Assembly: GCF_000308575.1 (NCBI RefSeq) | Contig: NZ_BAFZ01000058.1 | Location: 62,001-126,000 of the forward strand | Reading direction: 5' to 3' | From: Nocardia exalbida NBRC 100660 | GTDB lineage: Bacteria > Actinomycetota > Actinomycetes > Mycobacteriales > Mycobacteriaceae | Length of the DNA: 64,000 bases | Part shown: piece after piece, positions 25,187 to 34,394 of the stretch | How the letters are laid out: each line of letters begins with the position of its first letter | Numbering within the stretch: the first letter of the stretch is position 1 | The notes under the pieces: model-generated | Told to the model about the DNA's origin: nothing | Seen by the model: only the letters and a program-made list of their open reading frames with translations | The model's database searches: none | Position numbers and translations under genes: made by a program

Positions 25187-26494
25187 ATGCCGGTATCCGG
25201 TTCCACGCGTAGAACCTTCTTGCGCGCGGCGGGCTTCGGCGCGGCGGCCTTGTCCGCCGCCTGCACCGGATTCGCCACCAGCGGCAACGGCGGAATGATC
25301 TTCCTGTCCACGCAGTTCCGTCCCGCCGACGAGGCCGAACGGTTCCGCGGCCTGCTCGCCGATGCCGCACCCGGCGTCGGTTACGTGACCATCGAAGAGA
25401 GCCCGTTCGCGAGCCAGGTCCGCAGCCAGGTCGACGCGGGAGCGACGCAGATCGGCCTGCTCGGCGGCCTGCACGGCGACATCGCGCCGCTCGCCGACGG
25501 CTATTTGCAAGACCTCACCGGTTTGGTCGCCGACCTCGGCCCCCGTGGGTGGCCCGCCGCCTACCTGGAACTGGCCAGGGTGGGCACCGACCGCACGTGG
25601 TACATCCCCTGGGCCACCGCGAGTTATGTCCTTGCCGCACATGCGGAGGCGCTGGAGCATCTGCCGACCGGCTCCGATGCCGCGTCGCTGACCTATGACC
25701 AGTTCCTGGACTGGGCCATCGCCGCGCGCCGCGCCAACGGCAATCGTCCCGTGCTGGGTCTGCCCGCGGGACCCAAGGGCCTGCTGCACCGCTTCGTCCA
25801 GGGCTTCTTGCTGCCCTCGTTCACCGGCGGGCAGATCACCACCTTCCGCTCGAACGAGGCAGTGACGGCGTGGCGATACCTGCGTGAGCTGTGGGCGAAC
25901 TGCGTCCCGGCGAGCACGAACTCCGACTTCATGCAGGAGCCGCTCGACAGCGGCGAGGTGCGCCTGGCGTGGGATCACGTCGTGCGCCTGGTCCACGCGC
26001 CCGAGCGCGACCCGCGCAACTGGCGGATGCTTCCCGCGCCCCGTGGCCCGCACGGCCTCGGCTACATGGCCGTGATCGCCGGACTCGCGATTCCCGAGGG
26101 CAGCCCGGACCCCGAACTGGCGCAGCGGACGATCAGCACGCTCACCCGTCCGGACACTCAACTGCGGCTGCTGCGTTCCAACGGTTTCTTCCCATCGGTC
26201 GACACGGCGATCCCGGGCGACCTGCCACCGGCCATCCAGCTCGAGGCCTATGCGGTGCGCAGGCAGCAAGAGGCGCCCGGCGCCATTCTTTCGCTGCCAC
26301 CGGTGGGTCTCGGACAGCGTGAAGGCGAGGTGAGCAAGGTTTTCAAAGACAGTTTCCGCTCGATCGTGCTCGACGGGGCCGATATCCGCGCCACGCTGGA
26401 TCAGCAGGCTCGGGTCCTGCAAGGCATCCTCGACGACCTGAAGGTGCCGTGCTGGGCTCCGGATCCCGCCGCCGAACTCTGCCGGGTGGGCTGA
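25187..26494 (+). CDS. ABC transporter substrate-binding lipoprotein (CUT1 type)
   Basis: The 435-aa protein has a twin-arginine signal (STRRTFLRAAGFGAAALSA) running into a lipobox LSAAC near residue 25, so it should be Tat-exported and lipid-anchored. The rest fits an extracellular solute-binding protein family 1: QVDAGATQIGLLGG, DLTGLVADL, RTWYIPWATASYVL, LAWDHVVRLV. ATG 25187 has AGGAG upstream. It is the first gene of a four-gene operon with two permeases and an ATPase. The solute is probably a sugar, sugar-phosphate or similar polyol; sequence alone does not say which. Confidence 0.9.
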   Translation: MPVSGSTRRTFLRAAGFGAAALSAACTGFATSGNGGMIFLSTQFRPADEAERFRGLLADAAPGVGYVTIEESPFASQVRSQVDAGATQIGLLGGLHGDIAPLADGYLQDLTGLVADLGPRGWPAAYLELARVGTDRTWYIPWATASYVLAAHAEALEHLPTGSDAASLTYDQFLDWAIAARRANGNRPVLGLPAGPKGLLHRFVQGFLLPSFTGGQITTFRSNEAVTAWRYLRELWANCVPASTNSDFMQEPLDSGEVRLAWDHVVRLVHAPERDPRNWRMLPAPRGPHGLGYMAVIAGLAIPEGSPDPELAQRTISTLTRPDTQLRLLRSNGFFPSVDTAIPGDLPPAIQLEAYAVRRQQEAPGAILSLPPVGLGQREGEVSKVFKDSFRSIVLDGADIRATLDQQARVLQGILDDLKVPCWAPDPAAELCRVG

Positions 26495-26496
26495 CC

Positions 26497-27342
26497 ATGA
26501 TGTCGAGACTGCGCTCCCCGTGGATGCTGCTGCTGCCCTCGATCGTCCTGATGGCGGCGCTGTTCGGCTGGCCGCTCGTGCAGGGCGTGCTCGAGGCGTT
26601 CCGTGGCGGCGACGGACTCACCCTCGCCAACTGGGAGCGACTGTTCGACGATCCCTACATCTTCACCGCACTGCGCAACACGGTCCTGCTGATCGTGATC
26701 GTCGTGCCCATCCAGCTCGCGCTCGCCGTCGGCATGGCGCTGCTCATGCAGGCGCGGCCGCGGTTCGCCGGCGGCCACTTCTACCTGTGGTGCCTGCCGC
26801 TGGCGATCTCCGAATTGGCCGCGGGCCTGGTCTGGCTGTCCATTTTCGACAACCGCGGCTATCTGAATTCCCTGCTGGTCGGCCTCGGTGTCTCCGACGA
26901 CGGCGTGCAGTGGCTCGGCTACCAGAACGCGGGCACGATGCTGCTGGCCGTCGTGGTGGCGGAGGTCTGGCGCGCGACGTCGCTGGTGTTCGTGATCGTG
27001 GTGGCGGGCGTGCAGATGATCCCGCGTGACTACGACGAGGCCGCGCAGGTGTTCGGCGCGAACTTCTGGCAGCGGCTGCGGCACGTGACGCTGCCGCTGC
27101 TCGGGCCGAGTCTGCAGGTGGCGCTGATCCTGCGGACCATCCTGGCCTTGCAGGCGTTCGCCGTGGCGCAGGCATTGACCGGGCGGGACTTTCCGCTTCT
27201 GGTGGGCGAGACCTACGAGTGGTACGCCAATCTGCAGAATCCCGCGGTCGCCAGCGCTGTCTCGCTGATCGTGCTCGCGATCTCGCTCGCCACCGCGGTC
27301 TTCTACCTGCGGGCGGTCCGGCAGCCGGAGCAGGCGCGATGA
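26497..27342 (+). CDS. ABC transporter permease 1
   Basis: The 281-aa inner-membrane protein has about six transmembrane segments: first at residues 8-28, others around 60-80, 95-115, 150-170, 200-220 and 255-275. The binding-protein-dependent permease EAA loop is DYDEAAQVFGANFWQRLRHVTLPLLGP near residue 180. The start lies 2 nt after the previous stop; a second ATG at 26500 is an alternative. Together with the next gene it forms the heterodimeric channel of the importer. Confidence 0.9.
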   Translation: MMSRLRSPWMLLLPSIVLMAALFGWPLVQGVLEAFRGGDGLTLANWERLFDDPYIFTALRNTVLLIVIVVPIQLALAVGMALLMQARPRFAGGHFYLWCLPLAISELAAGLVWLSIFDNRGYLNSLLVGLGVSDDGVQWLGYQNAGTMLLAVVVAEVWRATSLVFVIVVAGVQMIPRDYDEAAQVFGANFWQRLRHVTLPLLGPSLQVALILRTILALQAFAVAQALTGRDFPLLVGETYEWYANLQNPAVASAVSLIVLAISLATAVFYLRAVRQPEQAR

Positions 27343-28205
27343 ACCCGGACAGCGCCCCGTCGCGCGCACTGCCACCCGTCGATCGCGCGCCGCTGCGCAG
27401 GCGCCGCAGGCGCGCGGTGTGGGTGCAGGTGGCCTGCTCGGCCGTGAGCCTGTTCATGGCGTTGCCGATCGTTCTCATCGGCCTCGCCGCGGTGTCCTCC
27501 CGCGAGGCGCTCAACCAGTTCCCGAAGCCGCTGATCCCCGGCGATTTCTCCACCGAAACGCTGGTCGCGTTCTTCCGGGCGACGGGAACCGCCGCCGCCC
27601 TGGGCAACTCGGTGCTGGTCGGCCTCTACACGGTGTTCTGGTCCCTGGTGATCGGCGCGCCGGCGGGATATGCGCTCGCGCGCCACGCGTTTCGCGGCAA
27701 AGACACCTATCAGGTCTTCATCCTCTTCGTGCGCGCCTTGCCGATCGTGGTGCTCTCGGTGCCGCTGGCCACGATGTTCCTGCGCGTCGACGTGTACGAC
27801 ACGGTGCTGGCCGTGACGCTGGTACACACCACGCTCGCGTTGCCGACCACCGTGCTCATCACGGCGAGCATCTTCGTCGCGGTGCCGCCCGATCTGGAGG
27901 AGGCGGCCCAGGTCTTCGGATGCGGCCGCTGGCAGGCCGCGCGCCGGATCGTGGTGCCGCTGGCGCTGCCGGGGCTGGCCGCGTCCTCGATCTTCACATT
28001 CGTCCTGTCGTGGAACGAGATCCTCGGCGCGACGATCGTGACACTCGGGCACCGCACGCTGCCCGCGCAGGTGCTCACCGCGCTGGACGAGGCGTCGACG
28101 GCGTACCGCTTCGCGGGCGGCTTCGCGTTGATCATCCCGGCGCTGGCGTTCATCTTCGTGATGCGGCGCTACCTGGTGAACATGTGGGGGACGACGCTGC
28201 GATGA
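27339..28205 (+). CDS. ABC transporter permease 2
   Basis: The 288-aa MalG-like permease has a basic N-terminus (PLRRRRRRAVWVQ), about six membrane segments, and the EAA loop LEEAAQVFGCGRWQAARRIVVPLALPG near residue 188. The ATG overlaps the stop of permease 1 (ATGA), indicating translational coupling. The tail MWGTTLR is typical of the family. Confidence 0.9.
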   Translation: MNPDSAPSRALPPVDRAPLRRRRRRAVWVQVACSAVSLFMALPIVLIGLAAVSSREALNQFPKPLIPGDFSTETLVAFFRATGTAAALGNSVLVGLYTVFWSLVIGAPAGYALARHAFRGKDTYQVFILFVRALPIVVLSVPLATMFLRVDVYDTVLAVTLVHTTLALPTTVLITASIFVAVPPDLEEAAQVFGCGRWQAARRIVVPLALPGLAASSIFTFVLSWNEILGATIVTLGHRTLPAQVLTALDEASTAYRFAGGFALIIPALAFIFVMRRYLVNMWGTTLR

Positions 28206-28218
28206 CAGGGGTTCGCTG

Positions 28219-29307
28219 ATGGCTGAAGTGGTGGTCCGGGATCTGGCGAAGACCTACCCCGGCGGTACGGCGCGCGCCACCGACGAGGTCTCGCTGGAGA
28301 TCTCCGACGGCGAGTTCATGGTGCTGCTCGGACCGTCCGGCTGCGGCAAGACCACCTTGCTGCGCATGATCGCCGGGTTGGAGCTGCCGGACTCGGGTCA
28401 GATCGTGATCGGCGGCAAGGACGTCACCTATCTCGAGCCGCGGCGGCGCAATCTGTCCATGGTGTTCCAGTCCTACGCCGTGTTCCCCAACAAGAAGGTC
28501 GCCGACAACATCGGTTTCGGCCTGCGCGTGCACGGCGTGCCCGCCGACGAGATCCGTCGCAAAGTCGCCTGGGCCGCGGAGCTGTTGCAGCTCACGCCCT
28601 ACCTGGACCGCTACCCGGCGCGGCTGTCGGGCGGCCAGCGCCAGCGCGTCGCGGTAGCGCGGGCGATCGTGATGGACGCCGACGTGCTGCTCATGGACGA
28701 GCCGCTGTCCAACTTGGACGCGCTGCTGCGGCTGTCGTTCCGGGCCGAGCTGAAACGACTCGTCGCCGAACTCGGCACCACCACCATCTACGTCACCCAC
28801 GACCAGATCGAGGCGCTGTCGCTGGGCAACCGCGTCGCCGTGATGCGCGCCGGGGCGATCGTCCAGTGCGGCCCGCCCACCGAGGTCTACGACGATCCCG
28901 CCACCGAATTCGTCGGCGGCTTCCTCGGCAGCCCGCCGATGAACTTCCTCACCGGCACGGTCGCCGCCGGAGCGGCCGGGCCGCGCATCGACCTGGGCGG
29001 GCAATCGCTCGCCGTTCCTCCCGAGTTGTCCTCCTTCGAGGGCAAGACGCTGCGGCTCGGCATCCGCCCCGAGGCCGTCGTGCTGGCCGACAACCCCGCG
29101 GACGCGACAGTGCGGGCCGAACTCGAAGTGCTGGAGCCACTGGGCTCTTCGACCCTGCTCACCACCCGCCTCAGCGGGCAGACGGTGAAAGTCCAAGCGC
29201 CGCCGGGCTTCCGCGCCGACGAGGGCGGCACTGCGAATCTGCACCTTCCTCCCGAAGCATGCCGCTGGTACGACCCGGAAACCGGGCTGCTCCTGCCGGT
29301 TGGGTGA
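28219..29307 (+). CDS. ABC transporter ATP-binding protein (UgpC/MalK type)
   Basis: The 362-aa ATPase has Walker A GPSGCGKTT at 38-46, the Q-loop VFQSYAVFP, signature LSGGQRQR near 137, Walker B VLLMDEPLSNLD and the switch VTHDQ. A C-terminal TOBE/OB regulatory domain of about 120 residues (LRLGIRPEAVVLADNP, TVRAELEVLEPLGSST) follows. The NPADATV block suits CUT1 ATPases shared among several importers. It starts 13 nt after permease 2 and completes the operon. Confidence 0.93.
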   Translation: MAEVVVRDLAKTYPGGTARATDEVSLEISDGEFMVLLGPSGCGKTTLLRMIAGLELPDSGQIVIGGKDVTYLEPRRRNLSMVFQSYAVFPNKKVADNIGFGLRVHGVPADEIRRKVAWAAELLQLTPYLDRYPARLSGGQRQRVAVARAIVMDADVLLMDEPLSNLDALLRLSFRAELKRLVAELGTTTIYVTHDQIEALSLGNRVAVMRAGAIVQCGPPTEVYDDPATEFVGGFLGSPPMNFLTGTVAAGAAGPRIDLGGQSLAVPPELSSFEGKTLRLGIRPEAVVLADNPADATVRAELEVLEPLGSSTLLTTRLSGQTVKVQAPPGFRADEGGTANLHLPPEACRWYDPETGLLLPVG

Positions 29308-29349
29308 GCACCGGACGCCGGCCAGGTATCCGGGGCGAGACGGGCGAGG

Positions 29350-31179
29350 TCATCGGCTCTCTTCCGCGCGGCCGGAGGTGACAGGCACTTGGTGCGCGGC
29401 GGATTCGGACACCGGCTCGTCCCGCCTTGCACTGGCGGATGTGGGCTCGGCCGACGGTGCGGCAGGCTCGGGCAACCGGACCGAGGCGGGCTGTGTGAGC
29501 CCGGCCGGCGGGGTCGGCAGGTGCAGTTGATGCCGTAGCGCGGCGACCAGTGCGGCGGTCTGGGCCGGTTCGGCGGTGCCGAAGACGTACCGGTCCGGGC
29601 GCAGCAGGACCACTCCGCCCGGATGCAGCCGGGCGCGGCGGAACCAGCGCGCCAGCGCGCCGGTGTGGTCTTCGATGTCGGTGAGGTCTTCGCGGCCGTC
29701 GCCGGGTTTGCCCTGCGGGCGTCCGCCCAGCGGGTAGACCGTCACGAAGCGGGTGTCGAGGGCGCGCAGAACGTCCAGGTCCGCGGGGGAGAAGACGCGG
29801 CGTGGGTCGGAACCGTAACCCAGGACGGCGAAACCGAGGCCGAGCGTGTCGTCGAGTCGCTGATGCCTGCCGTGGTAAGTGCGGATCTCGGGCTGGGGCG
29901 CGAGTCTGCCCTGAACTCCGCGGATCAGCGGGCGAGGCAGGCCCAGGTAGGCGCCGCGGCGGAAGCGCGGGGCGGGCTTGATCTTCGCCTGGCGGATCCA
30001 ACCACCGAGGCCGGGTAGCCGCACCGTGGTGGAGATGAGGGTGTCGCGAGCCGCTGCGAGGAACCGGTTGTCGATGGAGACGACGTTCTTGTTGAATACC
30101 GACAGGTCGATCATGGCCTTGGCGTGCGGTCGGCGTTCGCTCTCGTAACTGTCCAGGATCGCCGGGTCGGCGCCGTGGCGCAGGATCGCGGTGAGCTTCC
30201 AGGACAGATTATCCGCGTCGCGCACACCGGAATTCATGCCCTGGCCGATGAATTGCGGGGTCATGTGCGCGGCGTCGCCGGCGATCAGGATCCGGCGCTC
30301 GCGCCAGCGGTCGGCGACCACGGCGTTGAAGGTGTAGACGAGCTTGCGCAGCACCTCGACCTCGTCGGGGTCGACGTAGCGGGAGATGTGGCGGCGCACG
30401 GTGCCGGTGTCCTCCATCTCCTCCTTGGTCTGGTCCTCGCGCAGCATGAACTCGAAGCGGTGGTGCCCGTCCGGCTGTGGGCAGGACACGATCGGCAGCT
30501 CGGGGTCGCAGACGAAGTCGAAGTAGGGCAGGTGCCGGAACGCGTCGACGCCCTCGCGTGCCTTCAGATCGACCACCAGCCAACGCTCGGGAAAGCTGGT
30601 GCCCGACATATCGATCCCCAGCTCGGTGCGCACGATGCTGCGCCCGCCGTCGCAGCCGACGAGGAACTTCGCGCGCACCCGTTCGGTGCTGCCCGCAACG
30701 ATCTCCGCATCGCGTTTGCCGTAGCCGGTACCCGTGCACTCGGCGTGCTCGACGCTCACCGACCCGGCGTCCTGGTCGAAACCGGTCACGGCGCGCCCGC
30801 GGCGCACGGTGACGTGCTGGTACCGGTCGAGAGCGCGTTCGAGGCTGCTCTCCAGGTAGGGCTGGTAGAGGAAGTTGGACACGGGCCAGCTCAGGGGCCG
30901 GTCGATCTGGTTGAACTGCGCGAGCACCTTCCCGTCGCCGCGGACCCATTGGACGGTGGAGTCGAGGTTCATCTCGGCGTTGATCTCGTCGGCGACATCG
31001 GCGGTTTGGAAGATCCGCATGCATTCGTCATCGGTGTAGACCGCGCGGGCCAGGCCGTAGTACTCGGGTTCGCGTTCGAGAACGAGCACGTCGATGCCGC
31101 GGCGGCCGAGCAGGTTGGCCAGGGTCAGGCCGGTCGGGCCGAGCCCCACGATCACGATCTCGTGGTCGAATTCGCTCAT
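29350..31179 (-). CDS. MhpA-like FAD-dependent aromatic hydroxylase
   Basis: The 609-aa flavoprotein monooxygenase has the FAD-binding GxGxxG at residues 12-17 (VGLGPTGLTLANLLG), a CDGGRSIVR DG motif near 190, and the GD motif LIAGDAAHMTPQFIGQGMN. A C-terminal thioredoxin-like domain follows, as in MhpA (3-(3-hydroxyphenyl)propionate hydroxylase) and related phenol hydroxylases. A low-complexity acidic/Ser tail of about 45 residues ends it. ATG 31179 overlaps the stop of the upstream dioxygenase (ATGA). It likely hydroxylates a phenolic substrate to a catechol for that dioxygenase. Substrate unproven. Confidence 0.9.
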   Translation of the reverse strand: MSEFDHEIVIVGLGPTGLTLANLLGRRGIDVLVLEREPEYYGLARAVYTDDECMRIFQTADVADEINAEMNLDSTVQWVRGDGKVLAQFNQIDRPLSWPVSNFLYQPYLESSLERALDRYQHVTVRRGRAVTGFDQDAGSVSVEHAECTGTGYGKRDAEIVAGSTERVRAKFLVGCDGGRSIVRTELGIDMSGTSFPERWLVVDLKAREGVDAFRHLPYFDFVCDPELPIVSCPQPDGHHRFEFMLREDQTKEEMEDTGTVRRHISRYVDPDEVEVLRKLVYTFNAVVADRWRERRILIAGDAAHMTPQFIGQGMNSGVRDADNLSWKLTAILRHGADPAILDSYESERRPHAKAMIDLSVFNKNVVSIDNRFLAAARDTLISTTVRLPGLGGWIRQAKIKPAPRFRRGAYLGLPRPLIRGVQGRLAPQPEIRTYHGRHQRLDDTLGLGFAVLGYGSDPRRVFSPADLDVLRALDTRFVTVYPLGGRPQGKPGDGREDLTDIEDHTGALARWFRRARLHPGGVVLLRPDRYVFGTAEPAQTAALVAALRHQLHLPTPPAGLTQPASVRLPEPAAPSAEPTSASARRDEPVSESAAHQVPVTSGRAEESR

Positions 31180-32246
31180 CTGACAAGACCTCCGGTGAGT
31201 TCGGGGACGGTGATCTCCGGGGTGCGCAGGCGCGCGGCCGCGGTGCGGAGCTGGGCGAGCTTGGCCAGCGGGGTCTCGGAGACGGTGTGGTGGCCCCAGA
31301 TGCTGATGCCCTGATAGGTCGTCGCCGCCCATGCGGCGTCGAGTTCCGGGGTGATGACGATCGGGTTCCAGCCGACCTCGAGTTCGAAACCCGAGGGAGT
31401 GACGCAGTAGAACGACAGTTCGCGGTCGTTGGTGTGCTGCCCGACCGACCATGCCATCCGGAACCCGAGATCGGTGACGCGGCCGTAGGCGGCGAGCATG
31501 TCCTCGAGGGTGGCGGACTGGATATTGACGTGCTGGACCCGGGTGCGGATGGGGTCGATCTTGATGCCGCGGATGTTGGCGACGGCGATCGAGTGGTGGC
31601 GTTCGTTGACCCGCAGGAAGCGGATCTTCATCGTCAGCCCGGAGATGTTCTCGTCGATGAAGTCCGACAGCCGCGAGTCGAACAGGGTGCGGTAGTAGGC
31701 GTGCATCGATTCCGGTTCCCGCGACACGATCGCCACATGGCCCAGGCCGGCTTCGCCGGTGACCCAGCCGGAGTTGAGCATGCGCAGCGGTTCGGGTGTG
31801 GTCAGCGCGGTGGTGAAGATCTCGGTGGCGATGCCTTTCGGGCCGGGGAAGCGCCACAGCCGCTGCACCCCGCGCAGCGCGGTCTCCTCGGCGGTGCCTT
31901 CCTCGATCGGCACGCCGCGATCGCTGACCCGGGCCAGGATGCGGTCGAATGTCTCGTGGTCGTCGACCTGCCAGCCCAAGGCGGTCACATCTTCGGCGGG
32001 GCCGCGTCGGATCAGGAACCGGCAGGCCCGGTCATCGAGACGGAATCGCAGGGTGTCGGCGTCGAGCCGATCGGCGTGTAGCCCTATCGCCGCCGCGCCG
32101 AAGCGCTCCCAATCCGGCAACCGCTGCGACTGCACCGCCAGGTAGCCCAGGTGGACCGCACCGTAGACCGAGTCCTCGGCGTTCGGCAGCGAATCGCTCA
32201 TCGCGACCATCCGCCCGGCCTCGACTCCGTTGTCAGCGCTTGGCAC
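31176..32246 (-). CDS. Type I extradiol dioxygenase (VOC superfamily)
   Basis: The 356-aa protein has two VOC halves. The N-terminal half (YGAVHLGYLAVQSQRL) is non-catalytic. The C-terminal half supplies the 2-His-1-Glu iron site: GLGHVAIVS, VQHVNIQSATLEDM and GFELEVGWN. This architecture belongs to catechol 2,3-dioxygenase-like meta-cleavage enzymes (BphC/HsaC class). I chose GTG 32246 (VPSADNGVEAG) for its GGAGGT ribosome site; ATG 32210 and 32201 are alternatives with weaker sites. It is the first gene of a two-gene operon with the hydroxylase, divergent from a TetR gene. Confidence 0.88.
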   Translation of the reverse strand: MPSADNGVEAGRMVAMSDSLPNAEDSVYGAVHLGYLAVQSQRLPDWERFGAAAIGLHADRLDADTLRFRLDDRACRFLIRRGPAEDVTALGWQVDDHETFDRILARVSDRGVPIEEGTAEETALRGVQRLWRFPGPKGIATEIFTTALTTPEPLRMLNSGWVTGEAGLGHVAIVSREPESMHAYYRTLFDSRLSDFIDENISGLTMKIRFLRVNERHHSIAVANIRGIKIDPIRTRVQHVNIQSATLEDMLAAYGRVTDLGFRMAWSVGQHTNDRELSFYCVTPSGFELEVGWNPIVITPELDAAWAATTYQGISIWGHHTVSETPLAKLAQLRTAAARLRTPEITVPELTGGLVR

Positions 32247-32266
32247 AGTCACCTCCACAGCTCTAG

Positions 32267-32280
32267 TGATGAAATCATCA
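32267..32280. promoter_or_regulatory. TGATG-N4-CATCA operator between dioxygenase and TetR genes
   Basis: TGATGAAATCATCA (arms TGATG/CATCA around AAAT) lies 20 nt upstream of the dioxygenase start, within the promoter region. The same arrangement (TTGATG-GACT-CATCAA) occurs upstream of the amidohydrolase at 34161. Confidence 0.55.
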
Positions 32281-32349
32281 GTCAAGATGGAGATATCTGT
32301 CAAGCCAATATTGATGATTCGATCAGAATCTGTTCTACCTCGCGAATCG

Positions 32350-32371
32350 TAACTGACCGATCCCTCAGTTA
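32350..32371. promoter_or_regulatory. Second inverted repeat in the divergent promoter
   Basis: TAACTGA (32350-32356) and TCAGTTA (32365-32371), 8 nt apart, lie 33 nt before the TetR start. They form a perfect 7-bp inverted repeat that could be another binding site or overlap the tetR promoter. Confidence 0.35.
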
Positions 32372-32403
32372 TGATTTCTCTAGGACGAACAGGGGAAGGT
32401 CTG

Positions 32404-33042
32404 ATGACTGCCGAACCAGTGGTGCGTACCCGCACCGATCGCCGCCGTGAGCGCACCCGCAACGCCCTGCTCGGTGCGGCGCGCAAGTTCCTGTCCGAGG
32501 GGCGTTCGGTGGTCAGCATCCAGGAGATCACCGAGGCCGCCGACGTCGGATTCGGCTCGTTCTACAACCACTTCGAGTCCAAGGACCAGCTCTTCGACGA
32601 GGCGGTTCGCTCGGCGCTGCAGGTCTACAGCGAAATGCGCGACCAGATCGTGGCCCTCTACGAGGACCCGGCCGAAGTGTTCGCCGTGAGCTTCCGGATG
32701 ACCGGCCGGTTGCAGCGGCGCATCCCGGAGATGGTGCGTGTGGTGCTCAACTCCGGCATGGCCGTGATGCTGCTCGACGAGGGCCTCGCGCCTCGCGCCC
32801 GCCGCGACATCCGCGCGGCCCAGGACGCGGGCCGGTTCGAGCCGATGGATCCCGACCTGGCGGTCATGGCCGCCGGTGGTGCGATGCTGGGGCTGCTGCA
32901 ACTGCTCGATGCCGACCCTGCCGCCGACGCCGACGCGCTGTCGGACGAGATGACCTACCGCATGCTGCGCATGTTCGGGATGAACAAGCGGACCGCGCAG
33001 CGTCTCAGCTCCGGCGACCTTCCCGACATCCCGCAGCTCTGA
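32404..33042 (+). CDS. TetR-family regulator of the aromatic cluster
   Basis: The 212-aa protein has a TetR helix-turn-helix at about residues 12-60: RRERTRNALLGAARKFLSEG, IQEITEAADVGFGSFYNHFESKDQLFDEAV. A C-terminal helical domain follows, with AMLGLLQLLDADP and DEMTYRMLRMFGM. GGGGAAGG precedes ATG 32404. It is transcribed divergently from the dioxygenase/hydroxylase operon across a 157-nt promoter region holding TGATG-N4-CATCA. The same site precedes the amidohydrolase, so it probably controls both operons with an aromatic ligand. Confidence 0.88.
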   Translation: MTAEPVVRTRTDRRRERTRNALLGAARKFLSEGRSVVSIQEITEAADVGFGSFYNHFESKDQLFDEAVRSALQVYSEMRDQIVALYEDPAEVFAVSFRMTGRLQRRIPEMVRVVLNSGMAVMLLDEGLAPRARRDIRAAQDAGRFEPMDPDLAVMAAGGAMLGLLQLLDADPAADADALSDEMTYRMLRMFGMNKRTAQRLSSGDLPDIPQL

Positions 33043-33102
33043 GCGGCCCTTCCGCGGGCGCTGCCGCCGTGCATCGGGACGGCGCCTGACCTGCCCCGCC
33101 GG

Positions 33103-34143
33103 TCAGTGGCGGTTGGCGGCCCGGGCCACGGCCCGGAACAGGCGGGTTCGCACCTCGCGGCGCATTCGGGTGAGCAACGGCGACTCGGGTGCGTTCGCCG
33201 GCGTTGCGCCGAAACGAGGGAACAAGGCGGTGGCGTTCGCGCGGTGGATCGCGCGCCGCGTCGCCTCGTCGCAGCCGGGGTATTCGGTCAGCCCGGCATC
33301 GAAGTAGTGCACCGCGGGTTCGGGCGCGAAGGGCCAGTCGCTGCCGTAGAGCACGTGGCCCGGCTCGGCGAACGCGAGCAGGGTCGGCAGCGCCGCCGCG
33401 CTCGAAGACAGGGCGGTGTCGAAGTAGAAGCCGGCGAACTCGCCGAGCACCTCGATCGGGCTGCGGCCGGTTTGGGTGAAGATGCCCAGCGACATCCGGT
33501 GTGAGGCGTAGGGGACGAATCCACCTCCGTGGCTGAGTATGAACCGGATGTTGGGAAAGCGCTCGCGGATTCCGTTGCGCACCAGCAGATACGCAGCGCG
33601 CGTGGTGTCCAGCAGAAAGTCCGCGGCGAAGGACGGCGCGCCCGGCACGGCGGGACCGGGCAGGTCCGCCGGATGGACGAAAGCCACCGCCGAGCGCTCG
33701 TCCAGCACCCGGAACAGATCGTCCTGACCCTCCTCGCCCAAGTACACCCCGCGCGAGTTGCCCAACAGCACCACGCCGTCGGCGCCCAGGGTGTCCAAGG
33801 CGCGGGTGGCCTCGGCGGCGGCCGCCTCGATATGGGGCATGGGGGCGGTGGCGAAGAACCCGAAGGTCTGCGGCGCGCCGGCGGAGAGCTCGGCGGCGTA
33901 GTCGTTGACCGCCCGTGCCAGACGCGCTGCCTCGACCGGATCGGAGAGGAAGGCCGTGCCCGGTGTCGAGATCGACAGGACGGACGAGCCGATCCCGACG
34001 CCGGCCATCATGTCCCGGGCCGCCGCCGGGCTCCAGTCCGGCAGATCCCGGCCGCCTGCCGCTGCGATGCCGTGCGCGCCGAGCGCCTCGCGGTAGACGG
34101 GAGGCACCAAGTGCTGGTGGACGTCGATCCGGTCCAGCGACAT
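33103..34143 (-). CDS. Amidohydrolase-2 family (decarboxylase-like) metal enzyme
   Basis: The 346-aa TIM-barrel enzyme has metal-binding HxH at residues 9-11 (DVHQHL), then VHPADLP, FILSHGGGFVPY (His ligand) and VLYGSDWPFAPEP (Asp). These fit the ACMSD/gamma-resorcylate decarboxylase branch. It would remove CO2 from, or hydrolyse, an aromatic or dienoic acid. ATG 34143 has AAAGGGC upstream; longer in-frame starts lack support. Convergent with the TetR gene and preceded by the same operator as the dioxygenase, it belongs to the aromatic cluster. Confidence 0.85.
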   Translation of the reverse strand: MSLDRIDVHQHLVPPVYREALGAHGIAAAGGRDLPDWSPAAARDMMAGVGIGSSVLSISTPGTAFLSDPVEAARLARAVNDYAAELSAGAPQTFGFFATAPMPHIEAAAAEATRALDTLGADGVVLLGNSRGVYLGEEGQDDLFRVLDERSAVAFVHPADLPGPAVPGAPSFAADFLLDTTRAAYLLVRNGIRERFPNIRFILSHGGGFVPYASHRMSLGIFTQTGRSPIEVLGEFAGFYFDTALSSSAAALPTLLAFAEPGHVLYGSDWPFAPEPAVHYFDAGLTEYPGCDEATRRAIHRANATALFPRFGATPANAPESPLLTRMRREVRTRLFRAVARAANRH

Positions 34144-34160
34144 GCCGCAGCCCTTTCTTC

Positions 34161-34176
34161 TTGATGGACTCATCAA
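34161..34176. promoter_or_regulatory. TTGATG-N4-CATCAA operator upstream of the amidohydrolase
   Basis: TTGATG-GACT-CATCAA (6-bp arms, 4-nt centre) lies 18 nt upstream of the amidohydrolase start codon and matches the site at 32267-32280 in arms and spacing. Confidence 0.5.
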
Positions 34177-34394
34177 TGTAATGAGCACATCAATCTTCTT
34201 GACGATGGGATTCTCATACTTGAGACTTTCATCATTATACGGGCTGACTCTACACCCGGTGATACCGGAACCGGCGATCGGTTCGTCCGCTTCACCACCG
34301 CACTCATGGGGGATCGCCGACGCCGCGCCCATGGCCGCGCTGGTACTTCGCATCAGCGGGCCGATCGCGCGGGATCGTCGTCGAGCAGTTCCGA

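Noticed and set aside
30124..31314. 396-codon forward frame opposite the FAD hydroxylase
   Set aside because: Its composition is shadow-like and the reverse-strand gene has clear FAD motifs.
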